Shown here piece by piece: positions 1 to 9,248 of a DNA stretch of 64,000 nt (within the stretch, counting starts at the first letter, position 1; each line of letters starts with the position of its first letter). The notes beneath the pieces were generated by a model. That model worked only from the letters and a program-made list of their open reading frames with translations. It searched no databases and was not told where the DNA came from. The stretch spans positions 777,602 through 841,601 of the forward strand of contig BEIF01000001.1 of NCBI GenBank assembly GCA_002898215.1. Reading direction: 5' to 3'. Source of the DNA: a bacterium HR29 (GTDB lineage Bacteria; Chloroflexota; Dehalococcoidia; Tepidiformales; Tepidiformaceae). Both the position numbers and the translations under genes were made by a program.

Positions 1-782
1 GCCAGGCCGGCAACTGCCGGGTCCACCACGCGTTCCTGGATGGCTCGGGCCAAGGCGTCGTCCACGCGGAGCGACGGGCTGTAGGCACCCATGCCTCCGG
101 TGTTCAGGCCCTTGTCGCCGTCCTGGGCTCTCTTGTAGTCGGTTGCGAAGGGCATCAGCCGGGCGGTCCGGCCGTCGCAGAAGGCGTGAGCGCTCGTTTC
201 CCAGCCATGCAGCCGCTCCTCGATGACGACGGTGTCGCCCGCGGCGCCGAAATCCCTTCGGACCATGATGATGTCGAGGGCCTCCAGCGCGTCGCGGAGG
301 CCATTGCAAACGATGGCTCCTTTTCCGGCAGCCAAACCGCTCGCCTTGACGACGACGGGGCGGTCGCCCCGGGACTCGAGGTACGCCTTCGCGTCCTCGT
401 ACCGCTGGAAGACGCGGTAGGGAGCGGTGGGGATGCCGTGGCGGGCCATGAAGTCCTTCGCCCACGCCTTGCTGGCTTCGATCCGGGCCGCGGCGGCAGT
501 CGGCCCGTAGCAGGGGACGCCCAGAGCGTGGAGCCGGTCGACCAGCCCCAGGGGCTGCGGGTCGTCCATGCTGGCGAGATAGAAGTCGACTCCCTCACGG
601 CGCACGAGGTCGACGAGCCCCTCGATGTCCTTGGGTTGGATGGGTGCGTTGCGGGCGATGGCAGCCGTCCCAGCGTTGCCAGGCGCGACGATCACTTCGT
701 CGACATCCGGGCTCTGGCGGAGCTTCCAGGCGAGGGCGTGCTCGCGCCCGCCGCTCCCTACGAGCAGGACCTTGGCGCCCAT
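1..782 (-). CDS. purD: Phosphoribosylamine--glycine ligase (GAR synthetase), 3' part missing
   Basis: Second step of purine synthesis: joins glycine to phosphoribosylamine using ATP, in the cytoplasm. About 260 codons are visible from an ATG at 782; the C-terminal part lies beyond the window edge. The N-terminal domain has GSGGREHAL at residues 9-17 and GNAGT at 35-39. The ATP-grasp domain shows GLAAGKGAIV and then DGDKGLNTGGMGAY, the PurD active-site signature. A GGAGGAAGG Shine-Dalgarno lies four bases before the ATG. It starts 22 bases after the end of guaA on the same strand, so the two purine genes are probably cotranscribed. The usual EAPL stretch of the family reads DDPQPL here, a mild divergence. 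Identification is firm; completeness cannot be judged. Confidence 0.93.
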   Translation of the reverse strand, partial: MGAKVLLVGSGGREHALAWKLRQSPDVDEVIVAPGNAGTAAIARNAPIQPKDIEGLVDLVRREGVDFYLASMDDPQPLGLVDRLHALGVPCYGPTAAAARIEASKAWAKDFMARHGIPTAPYRVFQRYEDAKAYLESRGDRPVVVKASGLAAGKGAIVCNGLRDALEALDIIMVRRDFGAAGDTVVIEERLHGWETSAHAFCDGRTARLMPFATDYKRAQDGDKGLNTGGMGAYSPSLRVDDALARAIQERVVDPAVAGL

Positions 783-804
783 GGGGCCTTCCTCCGTTCG
801 GGCG

Positions 805-2394
805 TCATTCCCATTCGATCGTGCCGGGCGGCTTGCTGGTGATGTCGTACACCACCCGGTTCACATCGGGGACTTCGTTCACGATGCGGTTGGCGATCCG
901 GCCCAGGAGGTCGTACGGCAGCCGGGCCCAATCGGCGGTCATGGCGTCGTCGGCGACGACGGCCCGGACGGCAACCGCGTACCCGTAGGTCCGGTAATCG
1001 CCCATCACGCCGACGGTGCGGGTGTTGGTGAGCACCGCGAACGCCTGCCACAGCTTCCGATACCACCCGGCTGCCCTCACCTCGTCGACGACGATCTTGT
1101 CGGCGAGACGGAGGATGGCGAGCTTCTCGGGGGTTACCTCGCCCATGATGCGGATGGCGAGCCCCGGGCCCGGGAACGGGTGCCGCCAGAGAATCTCCTC
1201 GGGGACGCCTAGCGTTTCGCCGATCCTGCGAACCTCGTCCTTGAAAAGGTAGCGGAGCGGCTCGACGAGCTCGAGCTGCATATCCGGCGGTAGCCCGCCG
1301 ACGTTGTGATGGGTCTTGATGGTCGCCGAACCGGCGCCGTGCCCCGCGCTCTCGATGACGTCGGGATAGAGGGTGCCTTGGGCGAGGAAGCGGGCTCCTT
1401 CGATCTTCCGGGCCTCTCGCTCGAAGACGCGGATGAAGGTGTTACCGACGCGCACGCGCTTCGTTTCCGGGTTCGTAACCTCGGCGAGGGCGGCGAGGAA
1501 CTCGTCGCGCGCATCGACGTGAACGAGGTTCATGCGCATCGTGCGACCGAAGGTTTCCACCACCTCTTCGGCCTCGCCGGCCCGAAGGAGACCGTTGTCG
1601 ACGAAGATGCAGGTCAGGCGGTCGCCCACGGCCCGGTGAACGAGCGCTGCCGTCACCGCGCTGTCGACCCCGCCCGACAGCGCACAGATCACCCGGCCAT
1701 CGCCTACCTGGCTACGGATGGCGGCGACGGCTTCCTCCACGAAGTTCCCCGGAGTCCAGCTCCGCGAACAACCGCAGACCCGCTCGAGAAAGTTCCGGAG
1801 GACCTCCTTTCCCAGCGGGGTGTGGACGACCTCGGGGTGGAACTGCAACCCGTAGTAACCGCGGGCCGGGTCCGCCATGACGGCGATGGGTGAGTTCGCC
1901 GACCGTGCTGCAACCTGAAAGCCAGGCGGGACTTCCTCGATCCGGTCGCCGTGGCTCATCCAGACATCGAGCTCGCGGGGGAGGCCGGCGAAAAGGGGTA
2001 TCTCGGCGAGCAGCTCGATGCGCGCGGGGCCGTACTCCCGCTCGAGGCTCGGCCCGACTCGACCGCCGAGCTGGTGAGCGAGAAGCTGCATGCCGTAGCA
2101 GATGCCGAGCACCGGTACCCCCGCTTCGAAGACCCACTCCGGAGCGCGGGGGGCGCCCTCGTCGTAGACGCTGTTGGGCCCTCCGGAAAGGATGATGCCC
2201 TTGAGGTCGTGCCCGGCCAGGGATTCGCGAGGGGTGTGCCAAGGGAGGAGCTCGCAGTAGGTGTTCAGCTCGCGGATGCGTCGCGCGATGAGCATGGAGT
2301 ACTGCGAGCCGAAATCGAGGACGACGATCGTCTCGTGGGAAGTGGCAGGGTCGGGATTGGCGGGTGAGCCGGAGGCCAGGGCGTGCTCGGTCAT
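805..2394 (-). CDS. guaA: GMP synthase (glutamine-hydrolysing)
   Basis: Converts XMP to GMP with glutamine as ammonia donor. The product is 529 residues. The N-terminal glutamine amidotransferase domain has the nucleophile Cys99 in GICYGMQLL and the His/Glu partners at 186 and 188 (FHPEV). The ATP-pyrophosphatase domain opens with SGGVDS at 240-245, and the protein ends in KPPGTIEWE, the usual GuaA C-terminus. I chose the ATG at 2394 because AAGGTGA precedes it at good distance and the homologous core starts soon after; an in-frame start 54 bases upstream would add a basic, non-conserved tail. It is divergent from rpiB, with about 116 bases between them. Confidence 0.95.
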   Translation of the reverse strand: MTEHALASGSPANPDPATSHETIVVLDFGSQYSMLIARRIRELNTYCELLPWHTPRESLAGHDLKGIILSGGPNSVYDEGAPRAPEWVFEAGVPVLGICYGMQLLAHQLGGRVGPSLEREYGPARIELLAEIPLFAGLPRELDVWMSHGDRIEEVPPGFQVAARSANSPIAVMADPARGYYGLQFHPEVVHTPLGKEVLRNFLERVCGCSRSWTPGNFVEEAVAAIRSQVGDGRVICALSGGVDSAVTAALVHRAVGDRLTCIFVDNGLLRAGEAEEVVETFGRTMRMNLVHVDARDEFLAALAEVTNPETKRVRVGNTFIRVFEREARKIEGARFLAQGTLYPDVIESAGHGAGSATIKTHHNVGGLPPDMQLELVEPLRYLFKDEVRRIGETLGVPEEILWRHPFPGPGLAIRIMGEVTPEKLAILRLADKIVVDEVRAAGWYRKLWQAFAVLTNTRTVGVMGDYRTYGYAVAVRAVVADDAMTADWARLPYDLLGRIANRIVNEVPDVNRVVYDITSKPPGTIEWE

Positions 2395-2473
2395 CGAGCG
2401 GTTCACCTTTTGTGCCCGCAACGTATCAGACGGCCCCTCTCCGGACAACGGAGGCGCCTTCGATGCCCTCGGG

Positions 2474-2479
2474 TATACT
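2474..2479 (+). promoter_or_regulatory. Putative -10 element for the rpiB-pgk-tpiA operon
   Basis: TATACT, five of six matches to the sigma-70 -10 consensus, sits 31 bases before the rpiB start, leaving a short leader that carries the GGAGGAGAGG ribosome binding site. I see no good -35 hexamer at 17 bases. Confidence 0.5.
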
Positions 2480-2510
2480 CGAAGCCGACGAGTTCGCGGA
2501 GGAGAGGACG

Positions 2511-2987
2511 GTGCGCATCGGCTTTGGCGCCGACCACGCCGGCTTCCATCTGAAGGAACACCTGGCCGCGGCCGCCCGCAGCTGGGGGCACGAGGTGCTG
2601 GATTTCGGCACCTTCGGTACCGAGAGCGTGGACTACCCCGATTTCGCGGAGGCGGTGGCCCGGGCAGTGCTCGACGGCCGTGCGGACACGGGCGTCGTCA
2701 TCTGCTCGAACGGGGTGGGCATCAGCATCACGGCGAACAAGGTCCCAGGCATCCGCTGCGCGCTCTGTCACACGAGCTGGGGCGCGGCTCGGGCTCGGCA
2801 GCACGTGGATGCAAACATGCTCGCCCTTGGGGCGATGGAGATCGGCCCGGCCGTGGCCGAGGAGATCCTCCGCGCGTTCCTCGAGAACAGCTTCGAGGGA
2901 GGGCGGCACGAGCGTCGCCTGCAGAAGCTCCACGACGTGGAACGGCGCGGGATCGCTGCCCGCGAAGCCGAGGTGCACCTCCGGTGA
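2511..2987 (+). CDS. rpiB: Ribose-5-phosphate isomerase B
   Basis: Interconverts ribose 5-phosphate and ribulose 5-phosphate in the pentose phosphate pathway. The product is 158 residues, normal for RpiB. It starts at GTG 2511, chosen because GGAGGAGAGG lies just upstream and because the conserved strand GFGADHAG begins at residue 4. The catalytic Cys65 is in [21 protein letters not shown], close to the family pattern [18 protein letters not shown]. First gene of a run in which each gene overlaps or touches the next (rpiB, pgk, tpiA, miaA), so it shares their transcript; its stop overlaps the pgk start in GTGA. The alternative, a LacA/B-type isomerase, is less likely given the central-carbon neighbours. 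Confidence 0.92.
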   Translation: MRIGFGADHAGFHLKEHLAAAARSWGHEVLDFGTFGTESVDYPDFAEAVARAVLDGRADTGVVICSNGVGISITANKVPGIRCALCHTSWGAARARQHVDANMLALGAMEIGPAVAEEILRAFLENSFEGGRHERRLQKLHDVERRGIAAREAEVHLR

Positions 2988-4180
2988 GCGGCTTTGCCAA
3001 GAAGACCGTCCGCGACATCGACGTGCGCGGCAAACGGGTGTTCGTGCGCGTCGACTTCAACGTCCCCCTTACGGATACGGGCAGCGTGGCCGACGACACG
3101 CGCATCCGCGAATCGCTGCCCACCATCCGCTACCTGCAGGAGCAAGGCGCGCGGGTGATCCTTGGGTCCCACCTGGGGCGTCCCAAGGGTCCGGACCCGA
3201 AGCTTTCCCTCCGCCCCGTCGCGCGGCGGCTGGAGGAGCTGTTGAACGCACCGGTGGCCTTCGCCGAGGACTGCATCGGGGCGCCGGCTTTCGCGGTGGT
3301 CGAGGCGCTCGAACCCGGCGCGGTCGCTCTGCTCGAGAACCTGCGCTTCCACCCCGGCGAGGAGGCGAACGACCCCGAGTTCGCGAAGGCGCTCGCCGCA
3401 CTCTGCGACGTCTACGTGAATGACGCCTTCGGGACCGCCCACCGAGCCCATGCCTCGACCGAGGGCATCGCTCGCCTCCGGCCAGCGGTCGCCGGTTTGC
3501 TGATGGAGAAGGAGCTCCGCTACCTCGGCGAACTCGTCGAGTCGCCGCCGCGTCCCTTCGCGGCGGTCGTCGGCGGCGCGAAGGTGAGCACGAAATTAGG
3601 GGCCGTGCGGCGGTTGCTCGAGAAAGTCGACCGGCTCGTCATCGGCGGGGGAATGGCGAACACCTTCCTTGCCGCTCAAGGAATCTCCGTGGGCCGTTCG
3701 CTCATCGAAACCGACCTCCTTCCCGCCGCGCGGGAGATCCTCGCCGATGCCGAACGCCGCGGTGTCCTGGTGGCGTTGCCGGTCGACGTCGTCGCCGCGC
3801 CGTCGCTGGAGGCAGAGGGCGAGGCCCGTGTCGTGCCGGCGCAGTCCATCCCTGACGATCTCATGGCGCTCGACATCGGTCCTGGGAGCGTCGAGGCGTT
3901 CCGGCGAGCGCTGGAGGGTTGCAAGGCCGTCGTGTGGAACGGCCCGATGGGCGTTTTCGAACGGCCGGCATTCGCGAAAGGCTCCCTCGCTATGGCGAAC
4001 GTCATCGCCGGCCTCGAGGCGGTGACGGTTGTGGGCGGGGGCGAAACGGTCGCCCTCGTGAGCCAGGCCGGCCTCCAGGGCCGGTTCACCCATGTCTCCA
4101 CCGGCGGGGGCGCCTCCCTCGAAATGCTCGAGGGGAAGGTGCTCCCGGGCGTCGCTGCGCTCCTCGACAAAGACTCGTGA
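2984..4180 (+). CDS. pgk: Phosphoglycerate kinase
   Basis: Glycolytic transfer of phosphate between 1,3-bisphosphoglycerate and ADP. The product is 398 residues, the standard size. The start is GTG 2984, overlapping the rpiB stop by four bases; the frame stays open far upstream but that extension is not PGK-like. Signature RVDFNVPL lies near residue 21, GSHLGRPKG near 57, and the nucleotide-binding GGGETVAL near the C-terminus. The hinge stretch VWNGPMGVFE is present. Followed by tpiA with a one-base overlap (TGATG), giving translational coupling of consecutive glycolytic enzymes. Confidence 0.95.
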   Translation: MSGFAKKTVRDIDVRGKRVFVRVDFNVPLTDTGSVADDTRIRESLPTIRYLQEQGARVILGSHLGRPKGPDPKLSLRPVARRLEELLNAPVAFAEDCIGAPAFAVVEALEPGAVALLENLRFHPGEEANDPEFAKALAALCDVYVNDAFGTAHRAHASTEGIARLRPAVAGLLMEKELRYLGELVESPPRPFAAVVGGAKVSTKLGAVRRLLEKVDRLVIGGGMANTFLAAQGISVGRSLIETDLLPAAREILADAERRGVLVALPVDVVAAPSLEAEGEARVVPAQSIPDDLMALDIGPGSVEAFRRALEGCKAVVWNGPMGVFERPAFAKGSLAMANVIAGLEAVTVVGGGETVALVSQAGLQGRFTHVSTGGGASLEMLEGKVLPGVAALLDKDS

Positions 4181-4923
4181 TGCGTCGGCCCTTCGTCGCC
4201 GGTAATTGGAAGATGCACACCCGGCGCGCCGAGGCGGTGGAGCTGGCGAGGGCGGTGGCTCGCGAAACCAGCGGAGCGGCGGCGGAGGTCGCGGTGTGCG
4301 TCCCATTTCCCCATCTCGCCCCGGTGAGCGAAGCCCTCGCCGGTACCCATGTGCTCCTCGGCGCGCAGAACCTCCACTGGGAACCTCAAGGGGCGTTCAC
4401 CGGCGAGGTCTCGGCGCCCATGCTGGCGGATTACTGCCAGCTCGTCATCATCGGCCACAGCGAGCGCCGACAGTACTTCGGCGAAACCGACGATTGGGTG
4501 CGCCGCAAGGTCGAGGCGGCGCTGCGTTACGGACTCCGGCCCATCGTCTGCGTGGGCGAAACGCTCGCGGAGCGCCGCGCCGGCAGCACACTCGCGGTCC
4601 TCGAGCGGCAAGTTCGGGGCGCCTTCGCCGGGCTCGCCGTCGATGCCCGGATCACCATCGCCTACGAGCCGGTTTGGGCGATCGGCACCGGCGAAACGGC
4701 CACACCGGAGCAAGCCCAGGAGGCGTGCGCATTCATCCGTTCGCTCCTTCGCTCACTGGCCGGCTCCGAGGCCGAGCGCGTTCGCATCCAGTATGGTGGA
4801 AGTGTGAACGCGAAGAACGCCCGAGAGCTCCTCCTGCAGCCAGACATCGACGGTGCCTTGGTCGGCGGAGCCTCGCTGCGGGCCGACGAGTTCGCAACCA
4901 TCGTACGGGCAGCAGAGGAATGA
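4180..4923 (+). CDS. tpiA: Triose-phosphate isomerase
   Basis: Interconverts dihydroxyacetone phosphate and glyceraldehyde 3-phosphate. The product is 247 residues, full length. Catalytic residues are visible: Lys11 in AGNWKMH, the histidine of IIGHSERR, and the glutamate of AYEPVWAIGTG. Phosphate-binding loops IQYGGSV and GALVGGASL are intact. The start codon overlaps the pgk stop by one base, and its own end overlaps the miaA start by four bases. Part of the rpiB-pgk-tpiA-miaA-dapF-dapL run. Confidence 0.96.
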   Translation: MRRPFVAGNWKMHTRRAEAVELARAVARETSGAAAEVAVCVPFPHLAPVSEALAGTHVLLGAQNLHWEPQGAFTGEVSAPMLADYCQLVIIGHSERRQYFGETDDWVRRKVEAALRYGLRPIVCVGETLAERRAGSTLAVLERQVRGAFAGLAVDARITIAYEPVWAIGTGETATPEQAQEACAFIRSLLRSLAGSEAERVRIQYGGSVNAKNARELLLQPDIDGALVGGASLRADEFATIVRAAEE

Positions 4924-5867
4924 TCCGCCCGCTCATCGCCATCGTCGGCCCCACCGCGAGCGGGAAATCAGCCGCGGCGCTCGAATTGGCGGAACGCCTC
5001 GGCGGAGAGATCGTGAACGCCGACAGCCGGCAGGTTTACCGGGGCATGGATATCGGCACGGCGAAGCCGCCACCGGACGTTCGCCGCCGCGTGCCACACC
5101 ACCTCTACGACATCGCCGACCCGACCGACGAGTTCAGCCTGGCGACTTACGTCGACCTTGCCCGGGCGAAGTTCGAGGAGCTCTGGGCGAAGGGGACGTT
5201 CCCGTGGCTGGTCGGCGGCAGCGGCCAGTACGTGTGGGCCTTGCTGGAGGATTGGGAGGTTCCGCACGTCCCTCCGGACCGTGAGCTGCGAGCGCGGCTC
5301 GCCGCCGAGGCGGCCGAAAGGGGAGCGGAAGCGCTCCACGCCCGGCTGGCGGCTGTCGACCCTGTAGCGGCGGAGCGGATCGACCCCCGCAACGTCAGAC
5401 GGGTCATTCGGGCTCTCGAGGTGTACGAGCATACGGGCGTTCCCATCAGCGTTTGGCAACGGAAAGGGGAGCCGAACTTTCAGGTCCTGATCGCGGCCAT
5501 CGACGTTCCCCGCGACGAACTCGAACGGAGGATCGATGCCCGTGTCGAGGCGATGTTCGCATCGGGGCTCGTGGAGGAAGTCGAAGCCCTGCTTGCACGC
5601 GGCGTGCCGCCCGACGCTCCCGCGCTGCAGTCGATCGGCTACGCCGAGGTCATCGCCTACCTCCACGGCTTCTGCACCCTTGCCGAAGCGGTGGAGGCAA
5701 CGAAGCGCGCCACGCGGCGCCTGGTGCGCCGGCAGCTCCAGTGGTTCCGGCGGGACGACCCGCGTATCCGCTGGATCCGGGAGCCGGCGGAGATCGAGCT
5801 CGAAGCGAACATCTTCACCGGAGCCTGTACCACGGCCATCCGCGGTCCTGGCCGGGGCCGTGCCTAG
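4920..5867 (+). CDS. miaA: tRNA dimethylallyltransferase
   Basis: Adds a dimethylallyl group to A37 of tRNAs that read codons beginning with U. The product is 315 residues. The P-loop GPTASGKS is at residues 10-17, followed by DSRQVYRGMDIGTAKP, the substrate-binding signature of MiaA. Overlaps the tpiA stop by four bases (ATGA), so it is very probably translated from the same mRNA. The substrate DMAPP would come from the MEP pathway, for which dxs and ispG are also in this window. Confidence 0.94.
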   Translation: MIRPLIAIVGPTASGKSAAALELAERLGGEIVNADSRQVYRGMDIGTAKPPPDVRRRVPHHLYDIADPTDEFSLATYVDLARAKFEELWAKGTFPWLVGGSGQYVWALLEDWEVPHVPPDRELRARLAAEAAERGAEALHARLAAVDPVAAERIDPRNVRRVIRALEVYEHTGVPISVWQRKGEPNFQVLIAAIDVPRDELERRIDARVEAMFASGLVEEVEALLARGVPPDAPALQSIGYAEVIAYLHGFCTLAEAVEATKRATRRLVRRQLQWFRRDDPRIRWIREPAEIELEANIFTGACTTAIRGPGRGRA

Positions 5868-5878
5868 GGAGCCCGACG

Positions 5879-6784
5879 ATGCGCCTGACGAAACTCCACG
5901 GTTTGGGAAACGACTACCTCTTCTACACACCCTCTCCGGGCGAAGAGGAGGAGCGCGATTGGTCCGACATCGCGAGGAGGGCGAGCGACCGTCACTTCGG
6001 CGTCGGGGCCGACGGTCTCATCCTCGCCCTGCCGTCCGCAGTGGCCGACCTGCGGATGCGCATCTTCAACGCCGACGGCTCCGAAGCCGAGATGTGCGGC
6101 AATGGCATCCGCTGTCTCGCCAAATACGCCGTCGAAGAAGGCCTGGTCGACCCCACGGCCGAGCGGTTGCGAATCGAAACGCTCGCGGGGGTTCTCACCA
6201 TCGACCTCGTCCGGGAAAGAGGCGAAGTCGTCGGTGCCCGCGTCGATATGGGCCAGCCCAGGCTCCGTCCTGCCGAGATCCCCGTCGCGGTCGAGGGCGA
6301 AGGGCCGATCCTCGACTACCCGCTGGAGGTGGACGGGGTCCAGCTACGGCTCGCGTTCGTCAGCATGGGCAATCCGCACGCCGTCCACTTCCTCGACGGC
6401 GACCCCGACGAGTTCCCGTTGGAGCGCCTCGGACCGCAGGTGGAGCATCATCCCCTCTTTCCGCGGCGTACGAACTTCCAAATCGTGCAAGTCGTCGAGC
6501 GTCATCGCGTCAAGCATCGTGTGTGGGAGCGTGGGGCGGGCCTCACGCTCGCCTCGGGCACGAGCGCGGCGGCGGTGTGCGTGGCCGGTTGCCTGAAGGG
6601 CCTGCTCGAGAGTCCGGTCGTCGATTCCCTGCCCGGTGGCGAACTCCTGCTCGAGTGGGACGGCACGGGTTCCGTGTTCATGACGGGCCCGGCAGTACGG
6701 GTCTTCGACGCCGAGTGGAACGAGAGGGACACGCCCCGCTACCATCCGAGCGAACGCGCAACCTCCGCGCCATCCCACCCCTGA
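5879..6784 (+). CDS. dapF: Diaminopimelate epimerase with Ser in place of the second catalytic Cys
   Basis: Converts LL-diaminopimelate to the meso form for lysine and peptidoglycan. The product is 301 residues. The first catalytic cysteine is present: Cys73 in AEMCGNGIRC. In known enzymes the second cysteine sits in a motif like ACGTGA; here the matching stretch reads LASGTSAAAV, so the position is Ser226 (codon TCG). The rest of the fold motifs, including HGLGNDY near the N-terminus and GNPHAV, are normal. Starts 11 bases after miaA and is followed 12 bases later by dapL, which makes its substrate, so the pathway role is well supported even though the active site is altered. Confidence 0.9.
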   Translation: MRLTKLHGLGNDYLFYTPSPGEEEERDWSDIARRASDRHFGVGADGLILALPSAVADLRMRIFNADGSEAEMCGNGIRCLAKYAVEEGLVDPTAERLRIETLAGVLTIDLVRERGEVVGARVDMGQPRLRPAEIPVAVEGEGPILDYPLEVDGVQLRLAFVSMGNPHAVHFLDGDPDEFPLERLGPQVEHHPLFPRRTNFQIVQVVERHRVKHRVWERGAGLTLASGTSAAAVCVAGCLKGLLESPVVDSLPGGELLLEWDGTGSVFMTGPAVRVFDAEWNERDTPRYHPSERATSAPSHP

Positions 6785-6796
6785 GGGACCTGCCCC

Positions 6797-7966
6797 ATGC
6801 GACTTGCCGGCCGCGTCCAGGCCCTTCCTCCCTACCTCTTCGCCGAGATCTCGCGGAAGATCGCCGCGAAGCGGGCCGAAGGCGTCCGCATCATCACCTT
6901 CGCCATCGGGGACCCGGACATCCCCACCCCGGCCCATATTCTCGCCGAGCTGCATCGTGCCGCCGATGACCCGGCGAACCACCGATACCCCGAATCGGAG
7001 GGCCTTCCGGAGCTCCGCCAGGCCATCGCCGACTGGTACGAGCGCCGGTTCGAGGTGCGCTTCGACCCCCAGCGAGAGACGCTTCCGCTCATCGGGTCGA
7101 AGGAAGGCATCGCTCATGTGGCACTCTGCCTCATCGACCCCGGCGACATCGCCCTCGTGCCCGACCCTGCCTACCCCGTCTACGAAATCGGCACGATGTT
7201 CGCCGGCGGGAGCTGCTACCGGCTCCCTCTTACCCCCGAACGGGAGTGGCTGCCCGATCTGGAGGCGATTCCCGAGGATGTCGTGTCGCGGGCGAAGGTT
7301 CTCTGGCTGAACTACCCGAACAACCCAACCGGCGCCGTCGCTCCGCTCGAGTTCTTCGAGAAGGTCGTGTGGTGGGCGAAGCGGCACGACATCGCCGTCT
7401 GCCACGACAACCCGTACTGCGATGTCGCCTACGACGGTTACAGGCCGGTCTCCATCTTCCAGGTTCCCGGCGCCAAGGAGGTCGCGGTCGAATTCAATAG
7501 CTGGTCGAAGATTTACAACATGACCGGCTGGCGCATCGGTATGGTCGTCGGGAATCCCGTTCTCGTCGACGCGCTGATGCGGGTCAAGTCGAACATCGAC
7601 AGCGGCATCCCTCAGGCGATTCAGCGGATGGCCATCGCCGCGGTGTACGGCCCGCAGGAGTGCGTAGATGAACATAACCGGATCTACCAGCGGCGCCGGG
7701 ACCGCATGGTGGAGGTGCTCCGGGGGATTGGCCTGGAGGTGGAGCCTCCCAAAGCATCGCTCTACGTGTGGGCGAAGCTCCCCGATGGCGTGACGAGCGG
7801 AGAGTTCGCAGCGCGGCTCATCGAAGAGTGCGGCGTCGTCGTCACACCCGGCCGCGGCTACGGCGAGCACGGGGAGGGATACATTCGGCTCTCGGTGACG
7901 ACGCCCGACGACGAGCTCGAGGAGGGACTCGAACGGCTCCGACGCTGGGGCGGCCTCCGCGGCTAA
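6797..7966 (+). CDS. dapL: LL-diaminopimelate aminotransferase
   Basis: PLP enzyme that makes LL-diaminopimelate directly from tetrahydrodipicolinate and glutamate, bypassing the succinylase or acetylase routes. The product is 389 residues. It is a fold-type I aminotransferase with GDPDIPTPAHI near residue 39, NYPNNPTGA in the middle, the PLP lysine at Lys238 in SWSKIYNMTGWRIG, and the carboxylate-binding arginine in YIRLSV near the end. It directly follows dapF, which argues for DapL over a general aspartate or alanine aminotransferase. GAGGG upstream of the ATG can serve as ribosome binding site. Confidence 0.88.
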   Translation: MRLAGRVQALPPYLFAEISRKIAAKRAEGVRIITFAIGDPDIPTPAHILAELHRAADDPANHRYPESEGLPELRQAIADWYERRFEVRFDPQRETLPLIGSKEGIAHVALCLIDPGDIALVPDPAYPVYEIGTMFAGGSCYRLPLTPEREWLPDLEAIPEDVVSRAKVLWLNYPNNPTGAVAPLEFFEKVVWWAKRHDIAVCHDNPYCDVAYDGYRPVSIFQVPGAKEVAVEFNSWSKIYNMTGWRIGMVVGNPVLVDALMRVKSNIDSGIPQAIQRMAIAAVYGPQECVDEHNRIYQRRRDRMVEVLRGIGLEVEPPKASLYVWAKLPDGVTSGEFAARLIEECGVVVTPGRGYGEHGEGYIRLSVTTPDDELEEGLERLRRWGGLRG

Positions 7967-7986
7967 CCGGCCCGCTTCGTTCGCGG

Positions 7987-7992
7987 TACGCT
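7987..7992 (+). promoter_or_regulatory. Possible -10 element just upstream of hflX
   Basis: TACGCT lies seven bases before the hflX ATG, the spacing expected for a leaderless transcript. A GGAAG two bases before the ATG could be a poor ribosome binding site, so this case is ambiguous. Confidence 0.35.
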
Positions 7993-7999
7993 GGAAGCG

Positions 8000-9214
8000 A
8001 TGGCCCGACCGCGTGTCCACTCCACCGAACCGACGCCGGACCGAGCGTACCTCGTCGCTGCCGAGACCCCTGGGCAGCTTCTGCGCGCCCGGGATTCGCT
8101 TACGGAGCTTGCCGAGCTGGCACGTACCGCAGGGGCAGTGGTGGTCGGAGCGGCCACGCAGCGCCTCGATCACCCGAACCCGGCAACCTACATCGGCAAG
8201 GGAAAGCTCCAGCAGGTCATTGAGGAATCGCGCGCCCTGGGAGCGAACGTCGTGATATTCGATGACGAGCTCTCCCCTTCCCAGCAGCGAAACCTCGAAC
8301 GGGCAATCGGCCTGAAGGTGATCGACCGTACGGCCCTCATCCTCGACATCTTCGCGACCCGCGCCCGGACGAGGGAGGGGCGCTTACAGGTGGAGCTCGC
8401 CCAGATGGAGTACCTGCTCCCCCGCTTGGCGGGCCAGTGGTCTCACTTGGAGCGACTCGAGGGCGCCATCGGAACGCGTGGCCCGGGCGAGACCCAGCTC
8501 GAGACGGACCGCCGGCTCGTTCGCAACCGTATCGCGAAGATCAAACGCGACTTGGAGGTGGTGCGGCGGCAGCGAGCCCTGTACCGCCGTCTCCGCCAGC
8601 GCCGGGGCGTCCCGGTCGTGGCGCTGGTCGGTTACACGAACGCCGGCAAGTCGACGCTGATGAGCGCCCTCTCGGGAGCTAACGCCCACGCGGAGGACAA
8701 GCTCTTCGCTACCCTCGACCCGCTCACCCGGCGGCTTCGCCTCCCCTCCGGTGAGGTCGTCCTCCTCACCGACACGGTCGGGTTCATCCAGAAGCTGCCG
8801 GCGCAGCTCGTGGCAGCCTTCCGCGCCACGCTCGAGGAGCTGGAGGATGCCGACCTCCTGCTGCACGTCGTCGACATCTCCCATCCGCACGCCGTGCAGC
8901 ACGTGCAGACCGTCATCGCCACCCTCGAGGGGCTCGGACTGGCCGAGAAGCCGGCGTTGCTGGTCCTGAACAAAGTCGACCGCCTCCTCATGCCCGACGG
9001 CACCGCCACGTCCCGGTGGGAGGACGTGGGGGATGCGCTCCATCATCGTGGCGTCGCCGTCGAGCGTGCCGTGCCGGTTTCGGCCCTCCACGGCTGGAAC
9101 CTTCCCACGCTCCTGCGCCGGGTCGAGGCGGGCCTGGACGGCGACGCACCCGCGGCCCGAGAGGCGGTCTTGGCCATCCTCGGGGCGGCCGACCGTTCGC
9201 CGGCGGCGGTTTGA
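8000..9214 (+). CDS. hflX: Ribosome-associated GTPase HflX
   Basis: GTPase that binds the 50S subunit and helps split or rescue stalled ribosomes in stress. The product is 404 residues. The N-terminal HflX domain contains YIGKGKLQQV and FDDELSPSQQRNLE; the linker has GPGETQLETDRR. The G domain starts near residue 211 with GYTNAGKST (G1), followed by DTVGFI (G3) and NKVD (G4). The short C-terminal extension seen in some HflX proteins is reduced. Only 33 bases separate it from dapL, yet a possible promoter lies in that gap. Confidence 0.93.
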   Translation: MARPRVHSTEPTPDRAYLVAAETPGQLLRARDSLTELAELARTAGAVVVGAATQRLDHPNPATYIGKGKLQQVIEESRALGANVVIFDDELSPSQQRNLERAIGLKVIDRTALILDIFATRARTREGRLQVELAQMEYLLPRLAGQWSHLERLEGAIGTRGPGETQLETDRRLVRNRIAKIKRDLEVVRRQRALYRRLRQRRGVPVVALVGYTNAGKSTLMSALSGANAHAEDKLFATLDPLTRRLRLPSGEVVLLTDTVGFIQKLPAQLVAAFRATLEELEDADLLLHVVDISHPHAVQHVQTVIATLEGLGLAEKPALLVLNKVDRLLMPDGTATSRWEDVGDALHHRGVAVERAVPVSALHGWNLPTLLRRVEAGLDGDAPAAREAVLAILGAADRSPAAV

Positions 9215-9239
9215 ATCTGCAGCGCGCGTCCGGTAGAAC
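9211..9239 (+). promoter_or_regulatory. Sigma-70-type promoter for the CoA-transferase pair
   Basis: TTGAAT (9211-9216) and TAGAAC (9234-9239) are separated by exactly 17 bases. The -10 ends nine bases before the ATG at 9249, predicting a leaderless or nearly leaderless mRNA. The -35 overlaps the hflX stop codon. Confidence 0.55.
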
Positions 9240-9248
9240 GTGGCGAGG

